A stretch of 64,000 bases of DNA, taken from positions 590,570 to 654,569 of the forward strand of contig VXAY01002607.1 in assembly GCA_013399855.1 (NCBI GenBank). Direction: 5' to 3'. Positions 35,331-47,771 of the stretch are shown one piece after another (within the stretch, counting starts at the first letter, position 1; each line of letters starts with the position of its first letter). The notes under the pieces were generated by a model, which saw nothing but the letters and a program-made list of their open reading frames with translations, had not been told where the DNA came from and did not search any database. A program made the position numbers and the translations under genes. Source of the stretch: Oxyruncus cristatus. Its lineage: Eukaryota > Chordata > Aves > Passeriformes > Cotingidae.

Positions 35331-37164
35331 GAAATTACCTAGAAATTTTTGGCCATCAGCCATTTAGGATTCAGTCAATACGCCCAGGTTAAAGCTGCTA
35401 TGCAGGGAGAAAGTGCTATGGAGATCTAACAATGACAAATGGGAAGGACTTAGTTTTCAACACCATTCAAAAATGAGCACTGCCAACAGCACATGAACTG
35501 GAGAAAGTGGTTCAGCATTAATGCAGAGAGGGAACTACTGGCTTTCCAAGGGTGGCAAAAGGGAAGAAGGGGAGGGAGATGAGTAAATGGTAATTTAATG
35601 GAGAACAAAGTTACAGGAGTTTGTTTCAAATAAACCTGCATAAAGAGAAAAGAAGCAGAAGGGTGAATGGATGAGAGATCCAAGGGGGAGAGGGGCTGTT
35701 CAGACCTGAGAGGTTTTCAGTTCTGTCTGTCCAAAGCTCCAAGTCCACGTTCTCCCTGGGAGGAGATCCCATCTCTTCCCACATCAGCTAACCTGGGCTG
35801 TCTCTCTCCAGGCAGCACATGCACTCCGAAGAAGGCAAGTGGTGCCAGCTGCTCTCTTGCCAAACGGTGGAGTTAAAAGCTGTACAAAGTCATAGACAGT
35901 AAACAATGAAACAGAAACGACAAGAGCAGTTTCTGCTCCTGTCTCCACCTCTGTGCCTTGCTGCTTCCCCCTTTCACACTTCTTCTCCTCCTCTATCTGC
36001 CAAAAGGATGAAAACATGATTGAATCTGTCCTTTGTGACACAGCCTGGGGAAAATCAGCTGCCCGGTATATATATTTATTTCAGTACAGAAGATGAATCA
36101 GGACTACCATTATAATACAATCTAAAAATTGTGAGGCACTGAACAAACAGGGGGAAATGTGTTCATGTGCTCTTCTACTCTCCCACCTGCACTTCCTCTA
36201 TCCACAGCATCACAACAGTTGGTACCTCTGGCAAGTTTAGTGCTATGAGGTGGTGTCAGGAAAGGATGTACACCTCACCTGCACATAAGTCTTTTCCCAC
36301 CATGAGGAGGATTTGGGGAAAGGCTGCCATTGCCACTCCAGTTTCCTCATCACCTTGAGGAGACAGTGATCCACTGAGCAGAGCCTGCAAGGGGCCAGCT
36401 GTGTCCTGCAGCTGTAATAAGGAACATCCTCCTGTCATGGTGAGTGAGCGCTGGACCTTTGCTGTAGGGAGATCTGTCCTTGAGAGCGGGCCGGGCTGTA
36501 CAACTCACACACAGCCCCCTGGCTTTGGGGGATTCCGGGGATGGATGATGGGTGACTTACAGAACCAGTCTCCAGTAACACACATTGCTCAGTATCAGAC
36601 GAACTCCACTGACATCTCTGTGCTGTTCCATTCGCTTTACCACTCCTGCATCTTCCCTGCTCTGTTGTTTCCCAGATCCTCCCTGCAGAGCCCTGCTCTG
36701 GCAGGCTGTCCCCTCCCCACCCTCAGCTGTCACCAGCGGTGCCTGCACAGCCGTGCTCGCTGCCATCCCTGCCCACACCAACAGGCTCTCACCAGCCGGG
36801 CTATATTTGGAAGTACTGCCTGCACAGCCACGGCCAGTGCTGGCTGGGCCCCTGCCCAGGTAACTGTGCTCCCAGAGCCCAAGCACAGGGGGTTATGCAG
36901 ACAAAATAACGCTCCTGCTGGTACAGGTTGTTTCCTCTGAGGAAGTGGCTCAAGCTGTGAGGGCCAAGGTGCTCCCAGGCCAGGCGAGCGAGGTCAGGGC
37001 TGAGAGGCTCTCACAGCACAGGGGCACTGATCTGCTCCAACCAGCCCTTCCCATACACAAGTTCCTACTCTGTACCATTTCCACTGGGTCTCAGGACTGG
37101 ATCATACAAATATTAACTGACTAGTAGCCCACACTAAGGGATATTTAAATGAGGAAAGGAGGAT
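35331..37164. other. Spacer, no gene seen
   Basis: The 179-codon plus-strand frame at 36,401-36,940 is Cys/Pro/Ser-rich and shadowed by an antisense frame of similar length. It has no domain or start context that would support a gene. Confidence 0.45.
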
Positions 37165-37440
37165 GATCTCATTTCTGAAGCAATGACCTGTGAATCAGGA
37201 GATGCAGCTCCAGCTCCAGACTGTGCCAAGACTCTCTAGCTAGCCTGGGCAAGTCACTTCCTCAGGGCTTCGCTGGTAAATGAGAGAGACTCCTGCTTCC
37301 TTTTCCTGCTCCTCCACCTGCAGTGCAAGCTCTCCAGGACAAGGACTGTTTCTAGCAAGGCAATGATACGGTACAAAGCATGGTGGACCTCAGAGCTGGT
37401 TGAGCCTTTTATAGTAAAATATGAATCTTAACATACCAGG
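37165..37440 (+). repeat. Near full-length ancient MIR-like SINE
   Basis: The order is 'gtgaatcaggagatgcagctccagctcc', 'gggcaagtcacttcctcagggcttc', 'gcaagctctccaggacaaggactg' and 'gtacaaagcatggtggacct'. This follows the whole length of the old SINE whose 3' end is also at 1,365-1,540. Confidence 0.75.
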
Positions 37441-38289
37441 GAAAATAAACAAACCAACAAAAATTAAATATGTTTGTATTTTTGGTGAATGCTCAAGTTG
37501 CAGTTTTGTACACCAAAAGGAAATTTTTAATTTTTTTTAATAAGATTTTTAATATTTGCTTTACTTGAAAAAGCTGTATTTGGGGGAAAACTGATCATAA
37601 AAATAAAAATATCAATGCTGTTGTTTTGAACCACTAAATTTTGCCCACTTACAAGTGCTCCTTACTTTCTGGCATGCGTTCAGTCACAGAAGCAGAGGCT
37701 AAGTGCAAAGGGGCTACATTGGCCATCAGCTGCCAGACTACACGGGATATAGTCTTGGAAATAGCTTAGAAACCATCTTTTACCCTGCTTGCCTATCTAG
37801 GGACTTGCTGAGTCTGCCTGGGAAGTACCAAGTTTCTTTTGCTTGTGTTCCCCAGGGTGCTGGTGAGCAGCCTGCGGTGCCCAACGGAGCTGCTGTGGGG
37901 TTGTGATTCAGTCTCACGTTTACAGATGTTTTCCTCCATCTCTGGGATGACTCCATGATCAGGAATGGGGCCTTCTGCTCTCGGAGTTTGCTTTCATTTC
38001 TCAGTAGATACATCCTTTGAGCACAAATGACACCTATGTTCAGGCAGGAGTGCTTCTGCTATGGCTTGCCCTGTTAATGCCTGTGAGTAGACTTCACTCT
38101 CCTTGTGAGTAACAGATCTGCGGGTGCCTTTGAATGTCCATCAGGGAGGGAAATTGCGGTGCTGCTCTTATCAGCCCTGGATTTCTGGACTGGGCTGCCT
38201 AAGTAAAGGACTTTGGCAAGCGTGTTTTACTCACACCTGGCTACATTTCTCTCTCTGTCATTTCACTAACTTTGTGTCGCGCTCACCCA
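37441..38289. other. Spacer, no gene seen
   Basis: AT-rich first half, then ordinary single-copy DNA. No gene recognised. Confidence 0.45.
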
Positions 38290-38880
38290 TGAGGGAGATC
38301 CACAATGCCTAGTGCAAGTGTCTGCATTTGTGTGTGTGCCATGACATGTTTACAACTGTGTATCCCTGTGTTTGTCAGCACATAGCAGCATGTGCACCTG
38401 TTTAACTGCATTTGTGCTCGCTGCTTGGTTTTGGCTTTGTGTGAGAATGTATGAACACATTCTTCTCCTTCCCTTTTCACCACAGAAGTGCACCTTTTCT
38501 CCTGGTATGTGTGTGTGAATATACATCTATAAGAAGTGTCCTGTCTGTGTTTGTTTTGCTGTCTGTGTGTTGCCCTGCACTTGTGCTGAGGTGCTCATGC
38601 AGGCATGTTTCAGTACAGTTGTGCATTGATATTTGTTCCGAGTCGTGTGTCTTTTCCCGTGTGTGTAATTCCCTGGCTCTGGTTCTGTGCTTCCCTATGT
38701 TTCCTTCCCGTTTCCCTGTCTATGCCGTGTGCAGTTACCTGGATTTGTGCATGTATGTATCTCCCTGGTTTTATTGTCTGAGGGTGGTTTCTTTGATGGG
38801 GTGGGTGCTGGTGAAATTGTTTGTCATTTTGCTTTGTATTTATCTTTCCATGTTTTCCCTATGTTTGCATAAAGTAGATG
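38290..38880. repeat. Degenerate TG-rich tract (about 0.6 kb)
   Basis: The plus strand is dominated by TGTGTGT, TGTTTG and GTGTGCC words with few clean repeats. This produces a 173-codon Cys/Val/Leu-rich open frame (38,451-38,972), which is a compositional artefact. It looks like a long decayed TG array. Confidence 0.55.
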
Positions 38881-39454
38881 CAGAGTACAATTTGGTGATG
38901 AATTCTATGAATACTAATCTTAGGCTACCCTTGACCCCAAGGTCAGCTAAAGATCAAAACCAAACCATTTAATATTTTCCTTTTGCAGATCAATAGAAGC
39001 ATAAATTCACTCTCAATGACAACTATAATTTCAAACAGATCTATAGGAGGCATGCATGCATTTCCAGGATGAGCCGCTCATGCGCCTGTTGGGGAGCACA
39101 AGAAAAAGAGTTTCTCTGTTGTTGTGGGTTTTGGTTTTTTTTTTTACCATTGAATCTCTTTTGCCTTTTTTTTTTATTGCTCTGAAATGCTATTTTCAGC
39201 AGCTGCTGTCATATAAATATCTCTTGTTTTTCTTCTCCTCTTTCCCTCCTGGTGAAAAGGGCAGGGGACCTATTGAAAATTCTGCTTTATCTCTTTCAGG
39301 AGAGTTCAAGTGCGGGTCGAACAATCGATTCCTCCTCCTTTTCTTTTTTAAGTTTCCTGTCGTTCTTTTGCCCAGATCAGCATTGAAGGAAAATAGGAAG
39401 GGCAGCCTGGAGTATGTACATCCATACAGCCGGAGACAGAGAGGGAGAGCACGC
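38881..39454. other. Spacer with T-rich runs
   Basis: Short T runs near 39,136 and 39,170, and a good plus-strand acceptor look-alike (TTTTCCTTTTGCAG ending at 38,988) without a partner donor. No gene. Confidence 0.4.
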
Positions 39455-39560
39455 GAGTGCTCGTGTGTGAGCGAACAGAAGATGTTTACACACGTATATA
39501 TTATGTATGTACACAGGCACACATGTGCACGCACGTGCACACATGGTTTTTCCTGGGGCT
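39455..39560. repeat. Degenerate TG/CA tract
   Basis: ACACGTATATATTATGTATG and CACATGTGCACGCACGTGCA-type words, with several short palindromes. Confidence 0.6.
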
Positions 39561-39689
39561 CTCTGTATGTCACCAACCCGTGACACGTTCTGACAGCAAA
39601 ACTGCTGCAGGGACAGGAAAAAAGCTGGGAAGTGAGAAAAGTTTGGAAGTACTGCTCAGCTCTAAACCGGAATATTAACCCTTCCAAAA

Positions 39690-40990
39690 ATTCTCCTCTA
39701 GGAATTGCAAAAGCTTTTAAGGAAATGCTGTAAGATCCCAGACAGTTCCTACAATTTTCCATGTGGGGGGAAAGGAGGGTTATTCTGCAAGCAGCATTGT
39801 TTCACCAAAATAAATTCAGCTGATAATCCACAAATCTTTAAAGCTGCATTTAGTCTAAAAAAGGTACTTTTCAAACACTTTCACCAAACCCAAGTGGCGG
39901 GAGGGGGGCGGAAGACAGAAATATAAAAAAAGCAAAACAAATGACACCATTAATCTGCCTGGATTTTCCACCTCATAGAACAATCTGTTTAGGAATGACT
40001 GAAATAAAGTGGAATGTGGTTTAGATTTTTTTCCTCTGCAATCTCTCACTGCAAATTCCTTGTTTATGGAGAAACATTGAAAAGAGGAGTTAGTCCCACC
40101 ACCCCCTTAGCAAAATAAAAAAAAAAAAATTGAAAAAAAGGCACCATAAGCACAGGGAAAGAAGGAGGGGGGGTTTGCTTTGTGTAGGAAATAAAGACCG
40201 TAAAGTGAGGACTTTTATTGCTGGCAATCAGAGTATTGCTGCTGGCAGTGGCTAAAGGTGGAAAGCAAAGATGATTTAATTTATAGAAAGGACAAAGATG
40301 TCATGTAGCAGATTTAATCACTGAAAAGAAAAAAAGAAAAAACCCAGCTAACGTCATAATTTACATTTTGGGATAATAAAGAAGAGTGAAAGAAAGAAAC
40401 AACTGAAAAACCCTGAATGGGTGAAAAAAAATGAAGGAAGATAAATAGATTTGCCTGTAAAACTAATAAATTTAAAAACAAAACCAGAAAGCAAAACACA
40501 GCCCCTTGAAAGTGCTGGTAAAATGGACCATCGATTTTGGAATTCATCTGCATTTTGTATTTTAATAATGCTTACTCTCTCTCTCTCCCTCTCTCTCTTT
40601 TGCAAAATATAAAAGCTGATCTGATAAATATTAATTTGAACCATCATAATGTATTTGAAAATTCCAGCTAAAATGTCACCACATGGAACATTAATGTAAT
40701 ATTTCAAGGCCCTGAGAGCAATACTCATATTGATTGCATTTATTTCACTCTAGGGAGGAGAAATAATTCTTCAATGTGGGACACATCTGGTAGCCAAAGA
40801 TGCAAAAGGCTGAGGGTAGAAATGCAAAATTATATGGAAAAAATCCCATAACCTAACCCCCCAAAACCAAAACAAAAGTGCAAGTGAAGCTGACAAATGC
40901 AACCCATTCAATCTTGAGTTTCAGTTGCAGCAATCTTTTTTTTTTTTTCAGAATAATTCTCCTTGAATTTTTAGTTTTGGGGGGGAAAAA
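39690..40990. other. AT-rich, repeat-poor stretch, possible conserved elements
   Basis: Contains A-runs (40,111-40,137) and a T-run (40,937-40,949), but otherwise little repeat. The segment 40,190-40,330 has the look of an enhancer core (spaced TTTATT, TTTAAT and CAAAG words). No gene is seen, and the minus-strand frames here are simple-sequence driven. Confidence 0.3.
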
Positions 40991-40999
40991 AATATCACC

Positions 41000-42180
41000 A
41001 ACAGACAAAAATTCCCATCGTGTTACTGTGAATCTTTTGGCACGAAAATCAACAGTATCATCACTACTCTAAAGAAAGAATGTGTGTAATTGGATTGCTT
41101 ATTGGAAACACAGAAGCCAGGCTGAGAAGGCAGCACAGCACTTAATTCTGTGAAACTTTGACAGAGGTTCCCAAGAAAGATGCTCTTATCTGCAGAGCTT
41201 CCTCTGAGGTTGGGGTTTGAACTTTGCAGTGCTGGCAACCCAAACGCGTGCGAGATCGGGGCTATTTTCCTGTGATTCTGCAGAAGGAGCACGGAGACGC
41301 TGCCTGTCTGGAGTCCCATAAAACAGATCTTTTCCTTGTCATTAAGAATATTGATGTTCATTAGGCCCGGGCGTCAATGAGTCTTTGTGCAAATGAAACG
41401 AAATCTGAGTCAAATTGTGACCCTGAGTCCAACACGGAACCGCAGATCGGCTGCAGCCGGGGGGGGGCTGGGGACGAGAGGTTCCCCCAGCACCCAAAAT
41501 CCACCATCCCTACCCTGAGACCAAAAAAATCTCTGCAAACACAGTCAAACAGCCTAAGGAAATGCTCCCGCCCCTTCACCCCCTAAAACACTCTCATGTA
41601 AGGTGGTTTCTCATAAAGATGGAACAGATCAGGGCTACTTTCAGCAGTCTGTTGAGGCAAGGTCTGCCCAGGTACGAAAGATAAAGGTGCTCTCTGCCCC
41701 AGCCCCTGGCAGGGCAGTATCACTTTTTCAGGTAACGCTCTTTCTTTCCTTTTGATTTGCTATCAGGGTTTTTCTCCTCGCCGTGGGTCTGGGGTTGACG
41801 TTCCTGCTGTACAAACTCCAGGCTAATAAAGCTCGAGCTGGAGCCCCGTAATTCACGGCAAAGCCGCTTTGACGGAGCACTTTCAGTGTTAACAGTGTGA
41901 CGGGTGCTTTTCGGAGCTAATGTCTCACTGATATTAACAGCCATGCCCACAGAGCAAAATCTGCAATGTAAAAGCGAGTGGCTTGCTAAATATTTACAGG
42001 CTTGCACATCTCGCTGTCCCATTCATTTCCTTGACCTTTCATGGAGGGGGATGGGGAAGGAGATGCCAGGGAATGGTCCCTTCTGAGGTACAAATGCACT
42101 GCAGCCAAACTGGCTCCAGAGCTGCTGATAGTGAGACCTTGAGCTGAGATCCCACTCCTTACTCCCCGGCAGTTCACAAA
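41000..42180. other. Cluster of possible conserved elements with CpG retention
   Basis: Repeat-free DNA with two CpG-retaining patches, 41,215-41,470 and 41,770-41,925, plus homeodomain (CTAATG, TTCATTAGG) and POU-like (GTGCAAATGA) words. Neither patch is long enough to be a promoter island. It lies directly left of an ancient SINE and the 42.7-kb CpG island. Confidence 0.4.
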
Positions 42181-42424
42181 ATTAAGTCAAAAAAAGCCAC
42201 CACGTGCAGTGGGCAGGCTTGGGCCCAAACTTTCTGGGCAGGGATGGGGGAATAGCTCCCAAAAGGAGAACAACCCTGCTGGGAACTGTGTGGAGGTCAC
42301 TGAGGCATTTCGCTGCAGATCAGCACAGAGACCAGTCAGATCCCAAAACCCAGTTGATTCCAGGCACAGCTGTTCCCAGAGGAAGGCAGCATTCCCGGGG
42401 AATTAAAGATGGGAATGAGTCAAG

Positions 42425-42675
42425 GGGACGCCTCAGTTCTGCATCCAGCTCTGCCGCTGACCTGCTGGATGATCTCGGGCAAGCCTTTTCCCATCTCTGC
42501 ACCTCAGTTTCTCCTGACAGCATTTAAAATAAATAAAGAAAGGGTGTAGCAAACCCTCCCACATGAAGACGGGAGAGGGCATTGTGAGGCTTGTTTAATG
42601 CTTAGAAAGCACTTTGAGATCTGCAGATAGAAAGCGTTACACGAGAGCCAAGTATTATAATTAAACTTTATATAA
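42425..42675 (-). repeat. Ancient MIR-like SINE, abutting CpG island
   Basis: In reverse order along the plus strand: 'ctctgccgctgacctgctgg', 'gggcaagccttttccc', 'cacctcagtttctcc', 'ttgtgaggcttgtttaatg', 'aagcactttgagatctgcag' and an AT-rich tail. This is one of the best-preserved copies in the window. Confidence 0.78.
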
Positions 42676-43013
42676 CCGGGCTTTGTAGAAACCTCGGGGG
42701 CAGGAGCAGCAGCTCCGGTCCCTGCAGCACCGTGCAGCGGGGCGAGCCGGGGGCCGGGGCTGCGGCCGGGCACGGCGGGAGGCGGCCGGGCGGCGTGTGC
42801 CGGAGCCGGGAGCGACAAAACCCCGCTTTGTGCGGCGCTGAGCCTCGCTCAGCCCTTGCGCGGCTGAGCAACCTCCGCGCCCGCTCAAACTGCCAAAATA
42901 TTGTGACGGCTGGTGCCGGCGCTGCCTGGCAGCCCGCGGGCCCCGGCGCCCAGCCCAGCCCAGCGCAGCCCAGCGCAGCCCAGCCGCGCCGAGCCCGGCC
43001 CAGCCCAGCCCGG

Positions 43014-43057
43014 NNNNNNNNNNNNNNNNNNNNNNNNNNNNNNNNNNNNNNNNNNNN
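43014..43057. other. Assembly gap (44 N)
   Basis: N run within a GC-rich 10-bp tandem repeat. The true length of the array is unknown. Confidence 0.99.
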
Positions 43058-43093
43058 GGGCCGAGCCGAGCCCGCGGCTCCGGCGTGCCCCGC

Positions 43094-43106
43094 GCGCCCC
43101 CTGCTG
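43094..43106 (-). promoter_or_regulatory. CTCF-like motif (minus orientation)
   Basis: GCGCCCCCTGCTG on the plus strand is close to the reverse complement of the CTCF core. It is the best CTCF match in the window. Motif only. Confidence 0.45.
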
Positions 43107-43215
43107 CCCGCCGGCCCGGGGGGCTCTGCGAGGGTTCTCCGGGAGCACAGGAGAGACCCCGATAGCCAGGGCCGGGATGGGCGGGTTTTCCTCCGGGCCC
43201 GGCCCGGCCGCCCTT

Positions 43216-43560
43216 CCCAGGCGGGCTCCCGGTTAAGCTGAGCAAGAGATAGAGGGAGTATAACTACTGTAAAGGGCAGTTATTAAGAGATGTTTCAATT
43301 AAGCCCACCGGAATCTGAAGTCCTTGTATAGAGGAAAATACTCGGACGAGTCAGCCCCACCCACGTATGTGAAAAGTTACAATGGCCAAACAAAAGTTTT
43401 GTACAGAATTGACTATCCATTTAAGGACTGAATATGCACTGTACAGCTTTTCCCACAGATAATCCTACAGGTCTGTGAATCTCCAGCTACATCAGCCGCA
43501 GAGCTTTGTCCAGAAATGCACCATCCCCAGCCTGACTTTTATTCAGATTCAGAGTTTGGA
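43216..43560. other. Possible conserved element beside CpG island
   Basis: Repeat-free stretch immediately right of the island, with CTCGGACGAG (a near-palindrome retaining two CpGs) near 43,342 and closely spaced AT-rich cores. Could be part of the same regulatory unit. Confidence 0.3.
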
Positions 43561-46500
43561 GAGTGCCTGGAACAGGAGAAATTAATTCCCTGCAGCTGGT
43601 CTGCCTCGCTGCACCGTGCAAATCCCAGTGCTCAGGGCAGGCAACCACGGTGCTTCCTTCAGGCAGAAAAAGTCAGGAATTAGTGCTTTTCTTGCTGTTC
43701 TCCCAATACACCAATGCAATACATGAGACTGCTGGGAGGCTCTGTGGGGACCACACCCTCGGGAGGACAGGGGATTGCAGTCCATGGTGCCATAAGCCCC
43801 CCGGCTGCACAGCAACACTGGGAGCGCCCGCCTTCAGGCAGGCCTGCAGTGTGCTCAGGGGGGACTCTGCCCAGGTGGCTCTGCCTCAAACCACTCACAG
43901 GACAAACTGACGCGACCCTTTGAGCGCCAGGGCCTCGAGAGTCACACTCAGGGATGTGATGATTGTTTCCCCAGTCTTTCAAGTATTGCACAAGGAAACA
44001 CCCTCCTCACCGTCTCTCCTCTGCCTACAATTTCCTCTCTTGCCGTTTACATGGGCATCAGTTCCAAGTACCAGGACAGAGCTCCAGCTGATGAACGAAC
44101 GCACACACTCCTTCAAGGTTTCACTGAGGGTCTGTCACCAGAAGCAGAGGATTAAACAGGATAGTGGTGGAAAGGAAAGGTTATGATCCTAGTCTTTCAC
44201 ATGAGTGAAATTGGGTCTGGGTCACAGAGGAAGATGGCATTGGAATGGCCTATACTCCAGAAAAGCAGCAGCCTGTCTGGCAACCTGAGCTCAGGAAAGA
44301 GCCAGGACAGGAAGAGCAGGTCAGGAAGGAGATGCAGTGGCAGAGCAGCATGTCTGTGGGAGCTTAGGTGGTGCATGCCCGCTTTTCTGGGATGTGTCAG
44401 GCCCACACAGAGGGCGATAAGCAGCAGTGCCTGGGGCAGCATGCAGGGATTGGGATTTCTTTCTCAGGATTCTTGCCAGGCACAGGAATGGGCCCTGAAC
44501 ACCCAGTCCACGTATTTCAAATTTGCTTTTGAATTATCCTAGTGTTTCATAAGCCATGGATGAGAAGGAGAAAAGAAAGGCAAGACCGAACATCGCAGAG
44601 AATGTTTTAGAAAGGCCTTATGTCTCCATGTCTTGAGATCCAAGGGCTACAAACCCCCAAGATGTTGGCAAAAAATGGCCTATAGTAACAAAAAACCCCA
44701 CTGGTCTGGAAGCTTTTCCGCAGCCCTTTCCTTGCCCCTGCAGACCACACAGCCGACCTTGCAGACCCTCAGCAAGGCACCCTCCCATCCACGGCCGGGG
44801 CCCCCACAGTGCAGGGTGAGGCAAGAGGTGGTTCCCAGGCAGCTGCCCTCGCTCGCTGCAGGCACAACCCCACAGCCTGTGGAGGTGCTCGCTGCCATCA
44901 AAGGCAGCCCCACCTTGGGGCTAAGCTTCAGAGGACCTCATCAGGGCCCACATCTCCAAGAGTAATGACTGCCTACACCAGGACTTCTCCTTTATCCCAA
45001 GATGATCCCAATGCATATTTCACATCCACATGCTGCTGAGCTCCATTCCTGCCTACATCTATGAGCTCATGCCTTTCTCACCCGTCTCTACTCCCTGCAC
45101 CCCACCCAAGCCAATTTCTCTCTTTTTTCTTCCTCTGCCACACCTACTATATACTTGTCGCTCTACCAAGGGTGGCACTGCAAGCCAGAGTCCCCAAGCA
45201 TCTATGCCATTTCCTAATTGTTCCTGGAACTGCACCTCTCCCAGGAGGCCTGTGTACATGCCATTCTAATAGCAAACTTTCCCACAATTAGTGGAGGTGT
45301 CGGCATCAGGAGTACAGCACAAACCACAAAGTGTGGACAAGCCATCCCTGGAGATGGGAGTAGTGCAGCTGAGCCACTGTGGGATCAGGCAAGGTATTCA
45401 CATCCCTCCTTACCCTCTTTTTTGCAATTTTAGAAGGAAACTGTGCCCTGCCTATCCTTCCCGTACCTCACACCAAAGAAAAGTGCTTCTTCTGGAGTGA
45501 GACCCTACACTGGTAGAGTTTTCCACACACTTTACACTGAGGGAAGGACAGTGCAGGATGAATGTCCCACAGGTTATACAATCCCAAATATGTAGAGGAA
45601 GAACATGGAGACAGAGAGATTTGCCCACTAAGCACTCATGTCAGAGTTGAAAAGCACCCTGTGCTCTTGGGGCAGGCACACGGAGCATCAGACTGGTTGG
45701 TTTTGAGTCTAGAGCTGATCTGAGAGAGCCAAGCATGCAGAAAGCATTACAAACCCCCTGAACACCATTTCAGACAATTAGTGTGTTTGCCTTCTCCTCC
45801 TCCTGCATCAATGCCCCTCTCTGGGGTCCCTCCCAGGCACTGGGACATCTCCCCTTGGTGTGCACAGGGAGAGCCACAGGTCTGTGGTGTCCCAGTGCTG
45901 CTGAGGCTGCAGCAGAGCAGGGCAGAGTGATGCATGGGGACAGTGCTCGGTGCATTAATAAATAATCACCTCTCCCCTGCTCTGCAGGAGAGCGTGACTT
46001 CACAGTGATGTGTGTGAATGTCACACAGGCCCTAGGAGAGCTGCTGCTCTGACTGCCAGCTTGGTTCCCAAGGGCCCTGCTTATCCTCTGCCCTCCCTCC
46101 TGAGCCAGGGATCGGGGGAAGAGGCTGTACCATTTGTTGCACACAGACACAGTAGTACTTCACCAGCTAAGAAATGTCCATGCAGTTGATGATTCTCTGC
46201 CATCACACTGCAAAGGATTCTCCACATACACCTATAGACTACAGAGAACCACATTCTTCCCTTTCTGTCCCAGACCTAGTGACAGATGAAGTCACCTGGC
46301 ACTGCAGCCTCTTGTTTGACTAGATCCCCAGAGTCCTGATGTCCCAGTCTCCTCTGAACCACTGCCCACACTAATGAAGCAGAATGGAAAAAGGACTGTA
46401 CCACATTCTTCTGAGAAGCTTTTTCAAGGACAGATGAAGCACAGAAACATTGTCCTCCAGATTGGGAATGCCTAAATTACAGCATATACTGGAGGGCCCT

Positions 46501-47214
46501 GCAGACCAGTGGGTCAGTGAGTGGCAGAGGACTGGCCCCAGTTTGTGTTAGCCCCCAAGACTCAAAGCAGTGACAGATGCACATGAAGCCTGGGACACCT
46601 GGCTGGGTCTGACCCCTGTGAACCTCACAGCAGTTTATCTCATGCTGTGCCAGACCTTTGCTAAATGTGGTCATTCTTCTCAGCTGAGCCCACACTGACA
46701 CTGCTGCACTGCTTCCCTTCCTGAGCCTGTGCTGAGACATCACCTTCTGCTCTGTGTGCCACAGACGGAGGGTCCCTCTGAGGCAAAACCCTCCAAGTGC
46801 TCTGGAGACACCGAGCTGGCCACTCTGCTCCACGTTCAGCAGAGGGTCTTATCAGGAAATGCTGTGAGTCTCCTTTATCGCTTTCTGTGGATCTGACTAA
46901 ACATTTCCAGGCATTTGCCCTGCACTGGCCTTGCTGGTACCTTACAGCTCCAAGCACTGGTTCTCCTTCACTCCCCTCCACTGACTCATTCAACCTCTTG
47001 GCAGGGCAAAGGGAAGGTGGAGAGAAAAACTGTACTTAATTTCCTGTGAAAGTATTGTGGCAGGACAGGGAAGGGGCTAATGTGAGAGTGTGAGAGGTAC
47101 TGTAAGATAGAAAAATGCCCCCATTCACTATTGCCTCTCATTCTTTCTTTAAAGGGGTATTTGGGGAGTGAGAGTTCCCCTGTATCCTCTATGGGCATCA
47201 CTTGCCTGGCTCAC
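43561..47214. other. Spacer with weak MIR-like relic
   Basis: No gene recognised in 3.6 kb. The stretch 45,580-45,700 ('ggagacagagagatttgccc', 'aagcaccctgtgctc') is probably a much-decayed MIR-like copy. The overlapping frames at 43,563-43,991, 44,183-44,542 and 45,770-46,150 have mirror-image partners and no domain signature. Confidence 0.4.
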
Positions 47215-47510
47215 CTCATTTACTCAGCTAGAGCATGTTTTATTAATCTGGAGTCTCAACAAGGTTCTTTACTTCTATTAATTTATTAATATTGCTAATT
47301 AAATATCATATTCGCAAATGTAAATTTCCTAATAGTGTCCCTTCCATTTTCAAATTCAAAAAAAAAGAAAAAGCAGCAGCAGCTTGTTATGTTAGTCAGT
47401 TGAAAGCAATTCAGGCTAATCAGGAGAGCGGGGCTGTCTCGTGCCTGCAGAGGGAGGGCCACTGTCAGTTTGCTTTGGGGCAAATATCCACTTCTACCAC
47501 CAGCTTTAAC
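47215..47510. other. AT-rich possible conserved element
   Basis: Contains dense TTATTAAT, GCTAATTA and TTCGCAAATG words, that is homeodomain and octamer-like cores, within 60 bases (47,275-47,330). No repeat recognised. Confidence 0.35.
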
Positions 47511-47771
47511 AATTAGATTTCAGAGCGGGAACAAAATGGGGTGAGTGGAGTAAATGGAAAAGGGTGGGAGAAGAGGAAAGCAAAGAGTTTGGTGTATGTG
47601 AGAATAGGAACCAGGAAAACACCCCAGCAATTGGCCCAGCAGGATTGATGAGGGTGGGGGGCACACACATGGACAGACCCCAGGGACAGCAGTGGGTGTA
47701 AGGGAAGGAATAACTCAATCGGCAGCCAGAGAGCCTGGGGAGTGGCTGGCCCTGCGTGGAAAGGGTCGTGG

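Larger units (their letters stand above)
42690..43215. promoter_or_regulatory. CpG island with assembly gap
   Basis: Very GC-rich with dense CpG, from the end of the SINE to about 43,215. It includes a CAGCGCAGCC/CAGCCC tandem array (about 42,950-43,012) that leads into the gap, a CTCF-like motif at 43,094-43,106 and a GGGCGGG box near 43,178. The long frames on both strands come from base composition, and no splice donor of good quality is present on either strand. It could be an unannotated promoter, a first exon of a distant gene or an orphan island. Confidence 0.7.

Noticed and set aside
38451..38972. 173-codon hydrophobic frame resembling a membrane protein
   Set aside because: Arises from TG-rich low-complexity DNA (Cys/Val/Leu codons) with no family motif.
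39056..39762. Overlapping frames of 175 and 188 codons on opposite strands
   Set aside because: Both depend on T/A runs and a TG/CA tract; mutually shadowing, no motif.
42669..42675. TATATAA as a genuine TATA box
   Set aside because: It is part of the AT-rich tail of the ancient SINE, so its presence does not by itself show a promoter; mentioned only as a possibility.
42661..43245. Long frames on both strands across the 42.7-kb island
   Set aside because: They read through the N gap and through a Pro/Ala/Gly tandem array on both strands; not coding evidence.
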